Positions 1 through 12,600 of a stretch of DNA of 64,000 bases are shown one piece after another. The translations under genes and the position numbers were made by a program. The stretch comes from Lytechinus pictus. Lineage: Eukaryota > Echinodermata > Echinoidea > Temnopleuroida > Toxopneustidae. Under the pieces are notes generated by a model. The model saw only the letters and a program-made list of their open reading frames with translations. It made no database searches and had not been told where the DNA came from. The DNA lies in assembly GCF_037042905.1 (NCBI RefSeq), contig NC_087249.1, positions 32,700,401 through 32,764,400 of the forward strand. Direction: 5' to 3'. How positions within the stretch are numbered: position 1 is the first letter of the stretch; each line of letters starts with the position of its first letter.

Positions 1-280
1 ACTCTGAAAGAAAGAGCTGTGTAAGTAAATATAAAAATACATGTAGTTAATAGCCATGAATTTGAGCACCATGAAAAGAACAAGGGAAACTCCAAAAGAT
101 GCATGGGCTGTAATGAAGGCAGGGGTCTATGGAACATGAGTGTTATCAGCCTGTCTTGAAAGGAAGGAACAACTTGAAACAACAAGAAATAACAAATCAA
201 CTTGAGTATAACTTTATCATCATATTTCTAATTGGCAGAAAGTTGGTACCTCTAACAAATTGTTTGTAGGCCATACCTAA

Positions 281-400
281 TCTTGAACTGGGTTTCAGTA
301 ATAAAATGAAATAAAGTGCACACTTGAATTGGGCTTCAGTAATGAATGGAATAAAGTGCACACTTGAATTGGGCTTCAGTAATGGATGGAATAAAGTGCA
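281..400. repeat. 40-bp tandem repeat, three copies
   Basis: A 40-bp unit containing TTCAGTAATGAATGGAATAA is repeated at 281-320 (most diverged), 321-360 and 361-400. The last two copies are nearly identical. It lies in the YIPF6 intron that runs off the left edge. Nothing else is recognised in 1-523. Confidence 0.85.
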
Positions 401-523
401 CTATGAAAAGAAAGTGCATCTTTATACCTTTAAAAGACATTGAGAGATTCATAAGAAATAGAATAAAAGAAAGATGAATATGTATTTAGCAACAACATTA
501 CTTATCGTAGATTTTATACTTAC

Positions 524-655
524 ATATTGCCTTTGAGCAATCTTGAATTCAATGCCACCACTACAGCTCCGAATGAGATAAGAGCAAAGACCTCAGCAAA
601 CTGAAGATGTGCTGCTTCTGTTTTATCATCTGTTGATGTTGCTTCATGAAGAAGA
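524..655 (-). CDS. YIPF6: YIPF6 coding exon 5 (last one in window)
   Basis: The exon has 132 nt. It follows a CCTTGTAG acceptor and ends GGCAATAT|GTAAGT in phase 2. It encodes LLHEATSTDDKTEAAH then QFAEVFALISFGAVVVALNS and RLLKGN, matching the human QFAEVF...LNSKLLGGN block, a membrane span. The next exon would lie left of the window. Confidence 0.92.
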
Positions 656-3600
656 CTACAAGGTATGAAATATTCAGTCAAAAGCTTGTCAATCATTTTC
701 AATAGCCTTCACGTTGTGTATCGTCATGAAACCTGAAGTTAAGACTATAGCCGGTATTCTGATGTCTGGTTTAACTTAGACTAATATAAGGACAAATTAG
801 TGTTTATTATGAGAAGAAAAAACAGTAAAAGATTATGTTTACATTGCATCCAATATGCTTATTGCATTCATTCACCATGCCTTAATGGTAAAGAAAACTA
901 ATATTATTATCACACAGTTGTGAATATTTAGAGTGCAAACTATGATGATAAATGAGCTATATTCTAGACTTGTGTCCCATTTTGCTATCCATATTCATAC
1001 TTCATCTGTAAACCAGACTTTAGATTAAACAAAAGTTCAGGATACAGGCCGATATATGTCAATAGCTTAGAAAAGAACATATGTGACAGATCATACCGAA
1101 ATGAGAGACAAGTCGCAGATTGAATCACTTAAAAAATCGACAAACTAATAAAATTGTCAAATTTTGTATGATATATTTTTTTTTCATTTTCTGATTTCTC
1201 AATGTTTTATGTTTACTCTGTTAAAAAGATGAGTGAAATTGATAACAGGAAAATGATAAAAAAACAATTTTTCCGCGAGTGTTTTTTTTCCGGTCAGTTG
1301 CAACTTTTTCTGACACTCCGCACGCTCGACTTGATCGAATTTCGCTCCATACTACGCTCCGCCCCTAGCAACGTAAGCCATTGTTGATTGGCTATTCATG
1401 AACATGTTGAAATGAACAGCGGCCAGGCGCTCACTCGATCGATCGATAAGTCCAGGATACAGTTTTAGAAAGAAACATCGCGCTCAATAGGTATTCTGAA
1501 AAGCATGCTTTTTGACAAAAGTTTACAAACGGGACCAGGAGATGGAATAATACCTTATCTAGAGTATTTAGCCAAACTATAATCGAGAAATAAAAGCCAA
1601 GAACGCAGAGTATTCGAAACATGGTGTGTTTGTAAGGATTATTTTCCCCGGGTAATTTTCATTGAAAATAACAAGAACATGTGTTTCAGATTCTCTCATC
1701 ATAGGCCTATGATCAAGATGTTTTCATTAAGAAATTTATTAGATAGCGTTTTCCAAATAAACTAATTGTTCAAATCCTTCCCTTTGCTTAACCTCTTCGT
1801 CTTATTCCTTTTCTTTTCACTTTCCTCCTTTTTTCTTCTGCCTTTCGTTACTCTGTCTAATGTCTGTTTTTCGTTCTTCTCCTGCTTTAATCTCCTTTTT
1901 TTTGCTGGTGTTCATTTTCCCCTTCTCATCCCCTGTCTTACTCCTATTTTTCTACTTCTACTTCTTCATGTTCTTCTTCTTCTCGATCCGCTTCTCCTTA
2001 TTCTACTTTTCCTCTTTTATACATGTACACGTTTTTCTACCCTTATAATTCTTATTCCTCTTCTTCTCATTCCTATCCACGTGTATTATGTATCACAAAT
2101 CTTGTGAATTTTACAATACCACAAACACAGGGGTGGATTCAGCTTCCTCCAATAGGGGGGGTGAAATATTTTTCATTCATATTTTCCCCGATCGGCCGCT
2201 CAATGTACATTTTTGGGGGTTTCTTTGTAGAAGGGGTAGTCCAAACAGTCGGTTCTGACCTTTATTCTTATGAAACAACATAAAAGTGTAATTATCTCAT
2301 GAACCCTATTTAAATAGTACGAGCGCAAAGCGCGAGCTGGAAAAAAATAGATAGAATAAATTTGTATATCAAAACAAAAAATGAAAGCCCGATGTCCGAA
2401 CTGAAATATCTCCCCCGACCTTTATTTTATTCACTCGTTTTCCTCCTCTTACAGTGTGAATTTCCTCTTCCTTTTCCCTTCTCTGTACTTATCCCCTTTT
2501 ACCAAATTTCCCCTTATTTGCGCCGCCAATGGGGAGGGGGGCATCGGTCCCCCTGGATCCTCTTGTGCAATAGTTGCGTTACATGATTTGTTATGCTTGG
2601 GTGATACACATTACAGTAAACTATTATTGAAATATTAAAGATCAATTAAGTTTTCTTTATTCAAACACTGCAACAAAAGAAAGAAGAAAAAATCCCTGTG
2701 ATTTTCCCTTTCATCCCCCCCTCCCCCCGAAGCAGGATGTTGATACTCCTTTGTTATAAAAAGGGCCCACTCATGGGGGATTTTAATGGGAGAGATTACC
2801 TCATTGTCGAGGGTCTAACGGGAATACTTTGATGTCTCATTCCCTTTAATTGAACCTCTTTTTTTCAACAAACAGTATCCTAAGCTTTTGGAGCTTTGTA
2901 AGGTATTAGAAGAAAGCTTATGCCTCCATAGTGTTGGTTTGGTGATGACATTTCAAGGGAGGAAAAATTACAGTAAATATGGAATAAAATGATGCTTGTA
3001 GTTTAACTACATTTTGTTATCAAGTATTGAAGATTTATCGCAAGTTGATTTGGAAGACTCAATAACGGTGTACCAAGAATGCGTGTTCCTGAAATAATGA
3101 GGCAAAGGCAGGGATTTTTAGAGGCGCATAATGAACATGACGAAACATTTAACATGAGCTTGATTTTTTAAAACAGTATATGCTTTGATATTATACAACA
3201 GAGTAGAGCAAACACATGATATACCTGATAACACGTTTGATCTATAAGAGACAAGATCGAGCAAATTATTCCCACTGTCTAAATAATATAAGCATTCATA
3301 AAACGTAAATTTGTAAGGGAAAAATTAAAAAATGATGGCCTATATCCATTATAACAGGTTCATATTTATAGAAAACAAAGACATTAACTATTTTACAGGG
3401 ATATTTTATTTAATTGGACCATGCGGTGATTGCAGTCATAGTGACTCGCTTTACGCGATTGTCATTCAAATAACATGTTGACACAACGAAACTATTGGAA
3501 TCTCCCCCCCCCATGGTTTTATATCCGACCTTTTCTTACAATAATTAGGTAGAGCATGCATGACATTTTCATTTCTTTGATAAAGATATCAATTACTTGT

Positions 3601-6600
3601 ATAATCAAGAACTTTCTACAACCTCCTTGGTATAATCACAGAAATGAAAACAAAATGTAAAATTGCCGTTGTCTTGCTTGCCGCGATCGCACGTGCCCTA
3701 TTTGACTACTGTTCTCAGCGCAGCGGCGCGGTTGAAGCCTCTTCATTGGTCAATCGTTTCACTATTTTGGCAAGGGGTTGCTAGGGCATTTCGGTTAGCA
3801 TAGCGGTGACAAAGTAGACTTTTTCCTGGTGCGGAGTCAAAACGGAAGTCAAACTTCAAAAGCGTTTTTCTCTTGATTTTGATTTCCAAGAGCCCAATTC
3901 TTCTTGCATTCTATGGCTAATATCTCCACTAATATTTACTCTTAAGGATCGAGTGATACATCAAATCAAAGGGAAAGAAACGGGAAATAATAATCACTAA
4001 AAAAATTGGATTTGAAAAATTCAGACTTGTCTCTCATTTCGGTGTGACGAGTCACATATGAGCTGTAACACTCGCCAGATTGTTTCAAGAGTTCAGAACA
4101 ATAACCTGCTTTCCATCCAGTCTGTCAGTTCTCAGTGACTTGTTACCTTTTAATATCATCAACACTTCAACATCAGTATTGCTTTGCAATTCACACGAGT
4201 CTACCTAGGTTAAATCTGTTCCACTTTAATAGAAGAAATTTTATTTTGAAGAGGTAAATAGCACATGATGATTTGGATAAATAGTAGTCTGGGGGTGTTT
4301 TATAAAGAGTTAAGTACAACTTCAATAGACCTCACTTTCAATGGCCAGTTACCCACATAAAAAGCCTCACCGGATTGGTCAAATCATGCTAAGAGGGAAC
4401 ACACTGCTGTATATTAATCAATTATGTTGTGTGTTAAGTTTTAAGTGCACATCAGCACTAAGCATTGACTCTATAAAGTGAAACTGAACTCTTTGTGAAA
4501 CACCTGCCAGGGCTGAAAATTAAAGGTCAAGTTCACCCCAGAAAATGTTGATTTGAATAAATAGAGAAAAATCAAATGAGCATAACGCTGAAAATGCAAA
4601 TGAGTCAGTTGATGATGTCCATCACTCACTATTTCTTTTTTTTTTTGTTGAATTATACAATATTTCATTTTTTATGACAACGAGGACAAACTTGACTGAA
4701 CCATATACTGTTTTATCAAACAATGCTAATTCCACAGGTTCAGGGAGGAATTGATCATTGTTTCACTTGACAATGAGAAAAATAGAATATTTCATACATG
4801 TACATCATATAATAAAATACAAAATAAATAGTGAGTGGATGATGTCATCAGTCTCCTCATTTGCATACCAACCAGGATGTGCATATCACTGTTTTGTGAA
4901 ATTAAGCGAAACTTTAAAATGTCATAATTTTCTTATTTTACATGTACATCCGATTTTGATGAAATTTTCAGCATTCTGCTTGTTAGATTTTTCTCTTTTT
5001 ATTCCAACCAACTTTAATATGGAATGCTGACTAATACACACCTAACTGTCATTACATAATCCATCATTTAGGATATCTTAGCAGTTATTCACACTAGCCT
5101 ACATGTAGCTATTTCAATCATTTTATTACTAATTTCTCTGGATGCAAAATATAAACTGTTCACATTCTCCTGTCTGGACATAGAATATTTCAAGGTGAAA
5201 ACTAGGACAGTTATTTCCGTTTGAAATGGCATCCTAGCAAAAGATATAAAATGACAGAAATTAATGTAAACCTATCCTGTAAAATTACCCATATGGTAAA
5301 AACAACTCAGTATCACTCATCTGTTAGAGTAATTGAGTCTCTCTTGTATTCTATTACATTTTATGCTTGGATACAATATGCCGGCAATGGCATCTTGTAT
5401 CTGATACATCTCAAACCTTCCAGAGACCATAAGGTATTCTTGTTTTTGACCGATCAGTGATTGAGGGTCTCATCAAATTACACAATCCTTGAGTTTACCT
5501 TGACACAGTTCACAGAATATAAAAAAGTTAGTTTTTTTTCCCATTTTCAATTTTCACTTTATCTTTAGCTACATTCATCAATCAAGGGATGACATAATTC
5601 ATGTAATATTTCAATGAAAAAGCTGTTAACTTGAAGACGAAGCGGGAAGGTCAAGGGTCAAGAGATCTCGGAAGGAGACAATATGTCTCGCTTCTGCTAG
5701 GCAGGCGAAATAAAAACCATGAAGTTTTAGCTATTGCTGGTGGTGCGTACTCCTTGAACATGTCATTCAAACAGCTGTGTGCATTTAGATCTGACATGAA
5801 AGGTACATTTGTAAACTTCTTCTGAACATGAATGACACTTTTTAGCAGATCACTCTTATTCATTTCTTGATTTCATGGTCTTCATAGAAGTTTTCCTACC
5901 ATTTCACATTACCCGATTAATATTGGGTTTTTTCAGGAGAGGGTGGGGTCTTTTTCTACCTTTCCCCTTTCCTATGTTCATTTCTTGTACTTTCTCTTTC
6001 ATTTTTTCACTCTTTATTTTGGTTACTCTGAACTTTCTGCCAGTGTTATTTTACTGTGATTATATTTGATGTTATCATTGTGTGATTTTTGTCATCTTGA
6101 AATATATAGTAAAATTAATGGAATTAAAAAAAAAAATTGTAGATTCAACTTCCGTTGTTTTTAGTATACTTTTATTTATATGCGTGTGATGTGTACTTGA
6201 GATCATTTAAGGACATTTCACAGCTGAAATAAAATACAAGTTGTTTTCAACAAATCTTGCACTGATCTACTTTAGCTCACCTCAATATTCCAAGATGCAA
6301 AAACAAAATGAAATGGGGTCATGCGCTTGATTTTTTTTTTTTGCTATCGAGCATTGAAGACTTTGAAGTTAACCAAGTGAAAGTTCTTGAGAATGTCAAT
6401 CAACCTTTGTTGAATACTTTAAATTTCATTTTTTAAAATGAAGGAAGAAAACCTTAACATTTTGATTGTGACGGATGCTGGACTCCTTAAACATGTTGTT
6501 CATGTGGTAGAGTGCTTCTAAATTTCGTTTGAAAAGTAAACTTGATCTTCTGTAGTAAAATGAGCTTCAGAATGAATGACACATTAAAGTAGATCACATT

Positions 6601-9600
6601 TACAAATCTGGATGTGTTTCGCAAGAAGTTGGAAAATTATCAGTGAAAAACTATAACATCTTGTAAGAATTCATTATACATTTAATAATCATGTGTGAAA
6701 TAGCACTGATTATAGTAAACAAATAATACCTTACCTTCCTAACAATGTGCACATCACAAGTGGGCCCCACAGGTCCCCTATATAATAAAGAAAAAAAAGA
6801 AAATAAACAAAGAGTTCATTAATATTTGATAACTTGTGCAAACATTCTACCATAACTTAAATTGTTGATATTTCAAAAGTTGATATATCAGAAAAAAAAT
6901 GAATGTATTTTTTTTGTTTAAGATATTGCTGTTTGTATATTTTGTATTTTAGTACATCAATCATTTCTTACTTCAGTTAGGATTTTCTGCCTTTTTTGTG
7001 TGTGTCATGTCTCTTCCTGTTCTTCTCAAGACACCTACTTTCTTCACATTCCACGTTTCTGAGACACACACCATCGCTCTTCTAATTGATACAATCATCT
7101 AAATTGTAATTTATTTTAAGCCATTAAAGATCTGACTACTGCAAGTTTCTTTGTATACTTTGCCTCCGTGAAGATTGGAATGGGAGAAAACACAAACTTG
7201 AGTAATCGAAAATCAGCAGCTTACTTTGGATGAAAAATACATCATTCAATCACACAGCTTACTTATACAAGATATTTCAGTTTCTATGGTTCTAAGATCT
7301 AAGATGAACCCATAAATTCATATTGTTCATTTGATTAACCCGTCACGTGGAAATTGCTTTTTTAGGATCAAACTTTCCTAAATCAAAGCTGAATAACATT
7401 TTTTCTGATTGTTGCTACTGTATGTTTAATGATTTGATCATTTTACTGCACATTAAAAGCAAATATTTAAATTATCTTTTACTTAACTTAAGTTAAGTGT
7501 TAATCAAAGACATCTTAAATCATATGGATGCCCATACCCCAACACAATATTTTGTGTCAATAATGAATAGAAGGAAAAAATAACAGAAAAAAACCTTCCA
7601 TGTTTAACATGTACTTTTGTATAAAGAAATAAACCCCTCAAAAAAAGTAACGCAACTCAAGTTTGAGGGAGGATAACTTTTTTATCATTGATCTATAAAA
7701 GGTGAGAGTGGTGTCATTGAAAAGCTCCATTATTCCTCTTTACAATGATTACAATGATTGTCCTCATTATGCAATCGTGGAATGTTCAGTACACCTGACA
7801 ATAAGGCAAAGTCAGAAGTGAAATGTTGCAAAATGCATTGTTTCTTAACCAAAGTCTGCATTTCTTTTGAATCTGCACATGGGTTTGCATTTTGCCCCGA
7901 TGAAAATTGTTGTTTTTCAGAAATGTTTATGTGATTGTGTTCTTACTTTAAATGTGTTTGAATGCTGTCCAGGTTCTAACTGATAGAGTCAAAAGACATG
8001 AATCATGCGTGTTAAGCCTTACTATTGGTTTGTGTGAGGTAAACCTGTGGTGTTTTTTTTTTTGTGGTTGCTTGAGAAAGGTTTCCATATGCCCCGCTTA
8101 TCAAATCTCCTTAGGGCCCAAGCAATTGGCCAACTCCAAGCAGGGGTATCCCAAAACGATGTTGCCATCCGGTTTGGTGTGAGCAAAAGCACCATTTCAA
8201 GATTGATTGTGTTTGGGTCATCTACCCGCTACTGACTCGTGTTGTATGAAGTTCTCAATAAAATTTAAGAAAGTGATAAAACATAAACGATTTGTTTCTG
8301 TGTCTTCATTATCTTTTAATGTTTGAAATAAAGAGTTAAACACCAATCCAAGTCTGTTCAGTACAATCGTGAATTCACTACTGAAAACAGTGAATTTTGC
8401 ATCATTTTGTTCTTGACATTACTGCTCATTTATCATGACTGCGCATCTCATGGTAACATCAACATAACAAATGACATATCATTGCAAAGAGGAATAATTC
8501 TGCTTGCATATGATACCATTTTCACATATGGTGATGGGCCAATAAGATTTTTATAACCCCTCAAACTCGAGTTGCGTTACCTTTTTTTAGGGGTTTATAT
8601 CGCAAAGATGTTTCCCAGGGACTGTATGCCCCTAAAGCAATATTTTGTTTCAGAAGTGATTGAATAGAAGGAAGAAAAAAAATCAAAATCTTTTCATAAC
8701 ATCTACATGTACCAGCATTATGTACTTAAATCAACTTTGTTACAAGTAATTTTAGTCATATCCTGAAAGTTGACTTAAGACAAACAATCTGAAAGCATAC
8801 CGGTACTACCAGGATATAAACTTGAACTGAAGAAAACTTAAAAGAAAAGACGAGGGGGGGGGGGGATATGGGATGAACCCTTTATCACTGGCTGTCACAG
8901 TATATCAAGTAGATGAAAATGATAGCAAAAAAACATCTTACAACATTGATCAAGATTCAATTGTACAGTATTTTAAAGGGCAAGTCCACCCCAGAAAAAT
9001 GTTGATTTGAATCAATAGAGATAAATCAAACAAGCATAACACTGAAAATTTTATCAAAATCGGATGTAAAATAAGAAAGTTATGACCTTTTAAAGTTTCG
9101 CTTATTTCTCACAAAACAGTGATATGCACAACTCAGTGATATGCAAATGAGAGAGTTGATGATGTCACTCACTCACTGTTTCTTTTGTTTTTTATTGTTT
9201 GAATTATACAATATTTCAATTTTCTTAGATTTGACAATAAGGTCCCTCTTGGTTGGACCACAATATGTTCAAACAATTGGAATTCAACGTGTTCATGGAG
9301 GAATGAAACCTTGTTTCTCATGACAATAAGGAGAAAATGGAAATATTTTATATTTCGTATAATAAAATACAAAAGAAAAAGTGAGTGGGTGATGTCATCA
9401 GTCCCCTCATTTGCATACCGACCTGGATGTGCATATAACTGTTATGTGAAATTAAGCGAAACTTTAAAATATCATAACTTTGTTTTTTTTCATCCGATTT
9501 TGATGAAATTTTCAGTGTTATGCTTGTTTGATTTTTCTCTTTTTATTCAAATCAACCTTTTGTTGGGGTGGACTTGTCCTTTAAAGAATATTTTTGGTAT

Positions 9601-12600
9601 TACATCCAGTTCTTAGTGTAATAAGCAAAACAAAATTGAGGGGGTCAGACAAGGCATATGGGAAAACATTATTAACATTGGCAAGAAAGCAAGCAAAAAA
9701 TTTGACCATTTTAAATACAGAAATCTAGTTTTGTGTTCAGAAAAAAAAGATATATTTCACCCCTATTCCTCTTATTACTGTTCGCTTTTTTTTTTTTTTT
9801 TTTGGGGGGGGGGGCCATCTGCAAAACAATAACACAATGATTATTAAGTATGGTGTACTTACAATCTCTAAGGAGAGCTTTGCTTTGTTTTGGGTAGAGT
9901 GCATGGCCAAATTTAACACCAATGGCACGGAGGTCCCGCATCTGATAACAATAAATACAAGACCTTTTAAAGTAAGTCCTTTAAAACATTTCCAGATACA
10001 TGATGTACAGTTTATCTTGCTTATCCTGCTCCTTAAGGCGACCGCACACCTTACGACTGGTCTGCGACCCGATTTAGGAACAAATCCCATTTTGCTCATT
10101 TTCTGAAGATGTGAATGGAACATATCATTTTATTTGAGGTTGAAATTAATTGAAATAATAATATTATAACAATTTTGAAAGATTGCAAGCCCTTATTTTG
10201 GAGTAAAGTCCAAATTAGGTTCAAATCGTAGCCAATCGTAAGACTGCTATGACGTCATTACGACTAGATATTAAAATCGCTTTTATTCTAAGAAGGATGA
10301 TAGCATAGTCACAAAATTTGATCATAGGTATTCGTACGATGATTTCGAACATTACACAGTAAGATATTCCAAGTCTCAATATTATCATCAAATTCTATTA
10401 CATTTTATCCTGAAATCGGGTCGCAGACCAGTCGTAAGGTGTGCGGTGGCCTTTACATGTATAAGTGAAACAGCAGGATATTGGAAATTAAAAAGGTAAA
10501 GGGGGAGTTGTACATAGTTGTGAAGTATCATTTTGACTGTACGAGATGAAATGGAAAATAACACAATGGAGTTTCTGGTTCGTTCCTGTTCAGGTAATTG
10601 GGCCAGTGAAATGGCCTGTTAATAAAGTTCTTCGGATGAATGAAGTCAAGTTTTCACAAAAATATAAACGTTTTACCCAAAATAACCCAAAATAGTGAAA
10701 ATCTCCAATGACTTTGTACAGGTGGCACCGCTTCCGGCACCACCCCTGGTGCTCTGCCCGGGGGGGGGGGGGGGGGGGGCCAGTCAAATATATTGCTGTA
10801 CACATGCGTGACCAAAAAAAAAATCATGTTTAAAGGGTGTTTTTACAGTTTTGGACGCGGGCCGCACGTGCACTCCATAGGGGTGTCAAAAACACAGATT
10901 TTCAAGAAAAAGGGTGGTTTTGAAAGACTGGTCAGTGGTCAATCGCATGTGTACAGCAATACATTTGACTGCCCCCCCCCCCCCCGGGTGCTCTGTCTTT
11001 GCAGACGTGTAACTCAAATTCCATTTATCTGAGAGCAATGAAACCTTCTACATTAGCTAATGAATTCTGCTTTGAAATGATACTAAATTTGTTGGCATAG
11101 CTCCTATAGTTTTGCAAATATTTTGAAATAACTCTACAAATTAACCCAAATATGTAACAGCACCACCATTTTTTGGTGGGTGACTTCATGACACATGGCC
11201 ATGTAGAATTGTGTTCGGTAGAGCAACTTGGAAAGAGATAGCAAAAGAGAGAATTATTACAAAGCTAGAAAGTAGAAATGCTCACCAAAGTGTCCCTGAT
11301 GGGTTCATCAAGAGTAGATGGTTCTAAATCTTCATCCAGCGCTCCAGGGACTGTAATGTCGCCATCTACAGGGTGCTGGAGCTCCAGTTCAGTAAACTTG
11401 GCCTCAAACTAAAAATAAAAATAAGGAATATAACATATGTCACAGTTCAGGGAAAGAGTTCTTTGAGCATCATTACGTAAAACCCTCTTTGCAGAATTCG
11501 CCTCCACAGCTAATGGTATAGCTACGGTCTTATACCCCCATAACAAAATCCCCGTTGGAAGAACCAAGATATTTCATTCCCAAGCGCTATCAACCCTGAT
11601 TCGCCCGATAATCCCTCTTATGTAACGTTTCTCCTCCGCAGGCGCAAGCCCGGGGTTAAACACCTATGATATTACGTAAGAGCAGCTCTGCCTGTAGACA
11701 GAGTAGTGGGCCTTTTGGAATCAAATTATTGTATTTGATAGCTAATCAAGTTTTCAAAAGCATATTGTATTAAGAAATCCAACGTTAATTTGTTTTCAAT
11801 TTCGAACAAAGAAAATCGACCCAGAAATAAGGAAACTACAAGAGAGAATTAAAAAGGATGGAATACACAGTACTTTCACGTGTACACACAGAACACCATG
11901 ACAGGCCCTTAGACAATGCATGCACTAACCTTGTATGTATACAAACATCCAGTTCATATGCCGTACACAATGATTGACATCGCGCATGCCCCCAGGACTG
12001 TGCATGGCTGAGTTCAGACCGAGGTCAAGAAACAGATGTTTAGATAATCAACAAACTTGCCTGGGGGGATTTAGATTTGGCAAGCCTCGAGAAGAGAACT
12101 GGTGGGTATCTAAAGGGGGTTAGAAGTCTACCAATTGATATTTTGGTCATGATGATGCAAAAAAACAAACAAACATCCGGTGACTATATCTCGACTTGAC
12201 CATGTTGACCTGTTGACCAAATAAACATGCATCCTCCAAAACAGTTTCTCTGTTTTTCTGTTTTGATTGGTCAATTTAAAACTATGAGCCTAAATTTGCA
12301 AGAACGTTCACAAAATTGGAAGAAAACCATGCTCTTGAAATATGACGCAGGTTCTGCATTTTTAAGGGCAAAATTTGATTTTTTTTAAATCAAGACTTTA
12401 AGTGGATTTTGGAGTTGAAATAAGGACTTTCATGGGGTGAGTGATAGTGCCTGTGTATATAACATTGTGTTTGGTGTGTGTTGTGGTGACTGGCTGTGCT
12501 GGCTTGTGTCATTTGTGAAATGAGTTTTCCGATGTCGAATTCTGGGCACGTGTTACACTTACACTCAGGCCTCTGTAAGATTAGAGTCTGTTAGAAAAAC

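Noticed and set aside
5631..5863. Overlapping 64- and 70-residue frames on both strands in YIPF6 intron 4
   Set aside because: No splice sites fitting the YIPF6 phases and no recognisable domain.
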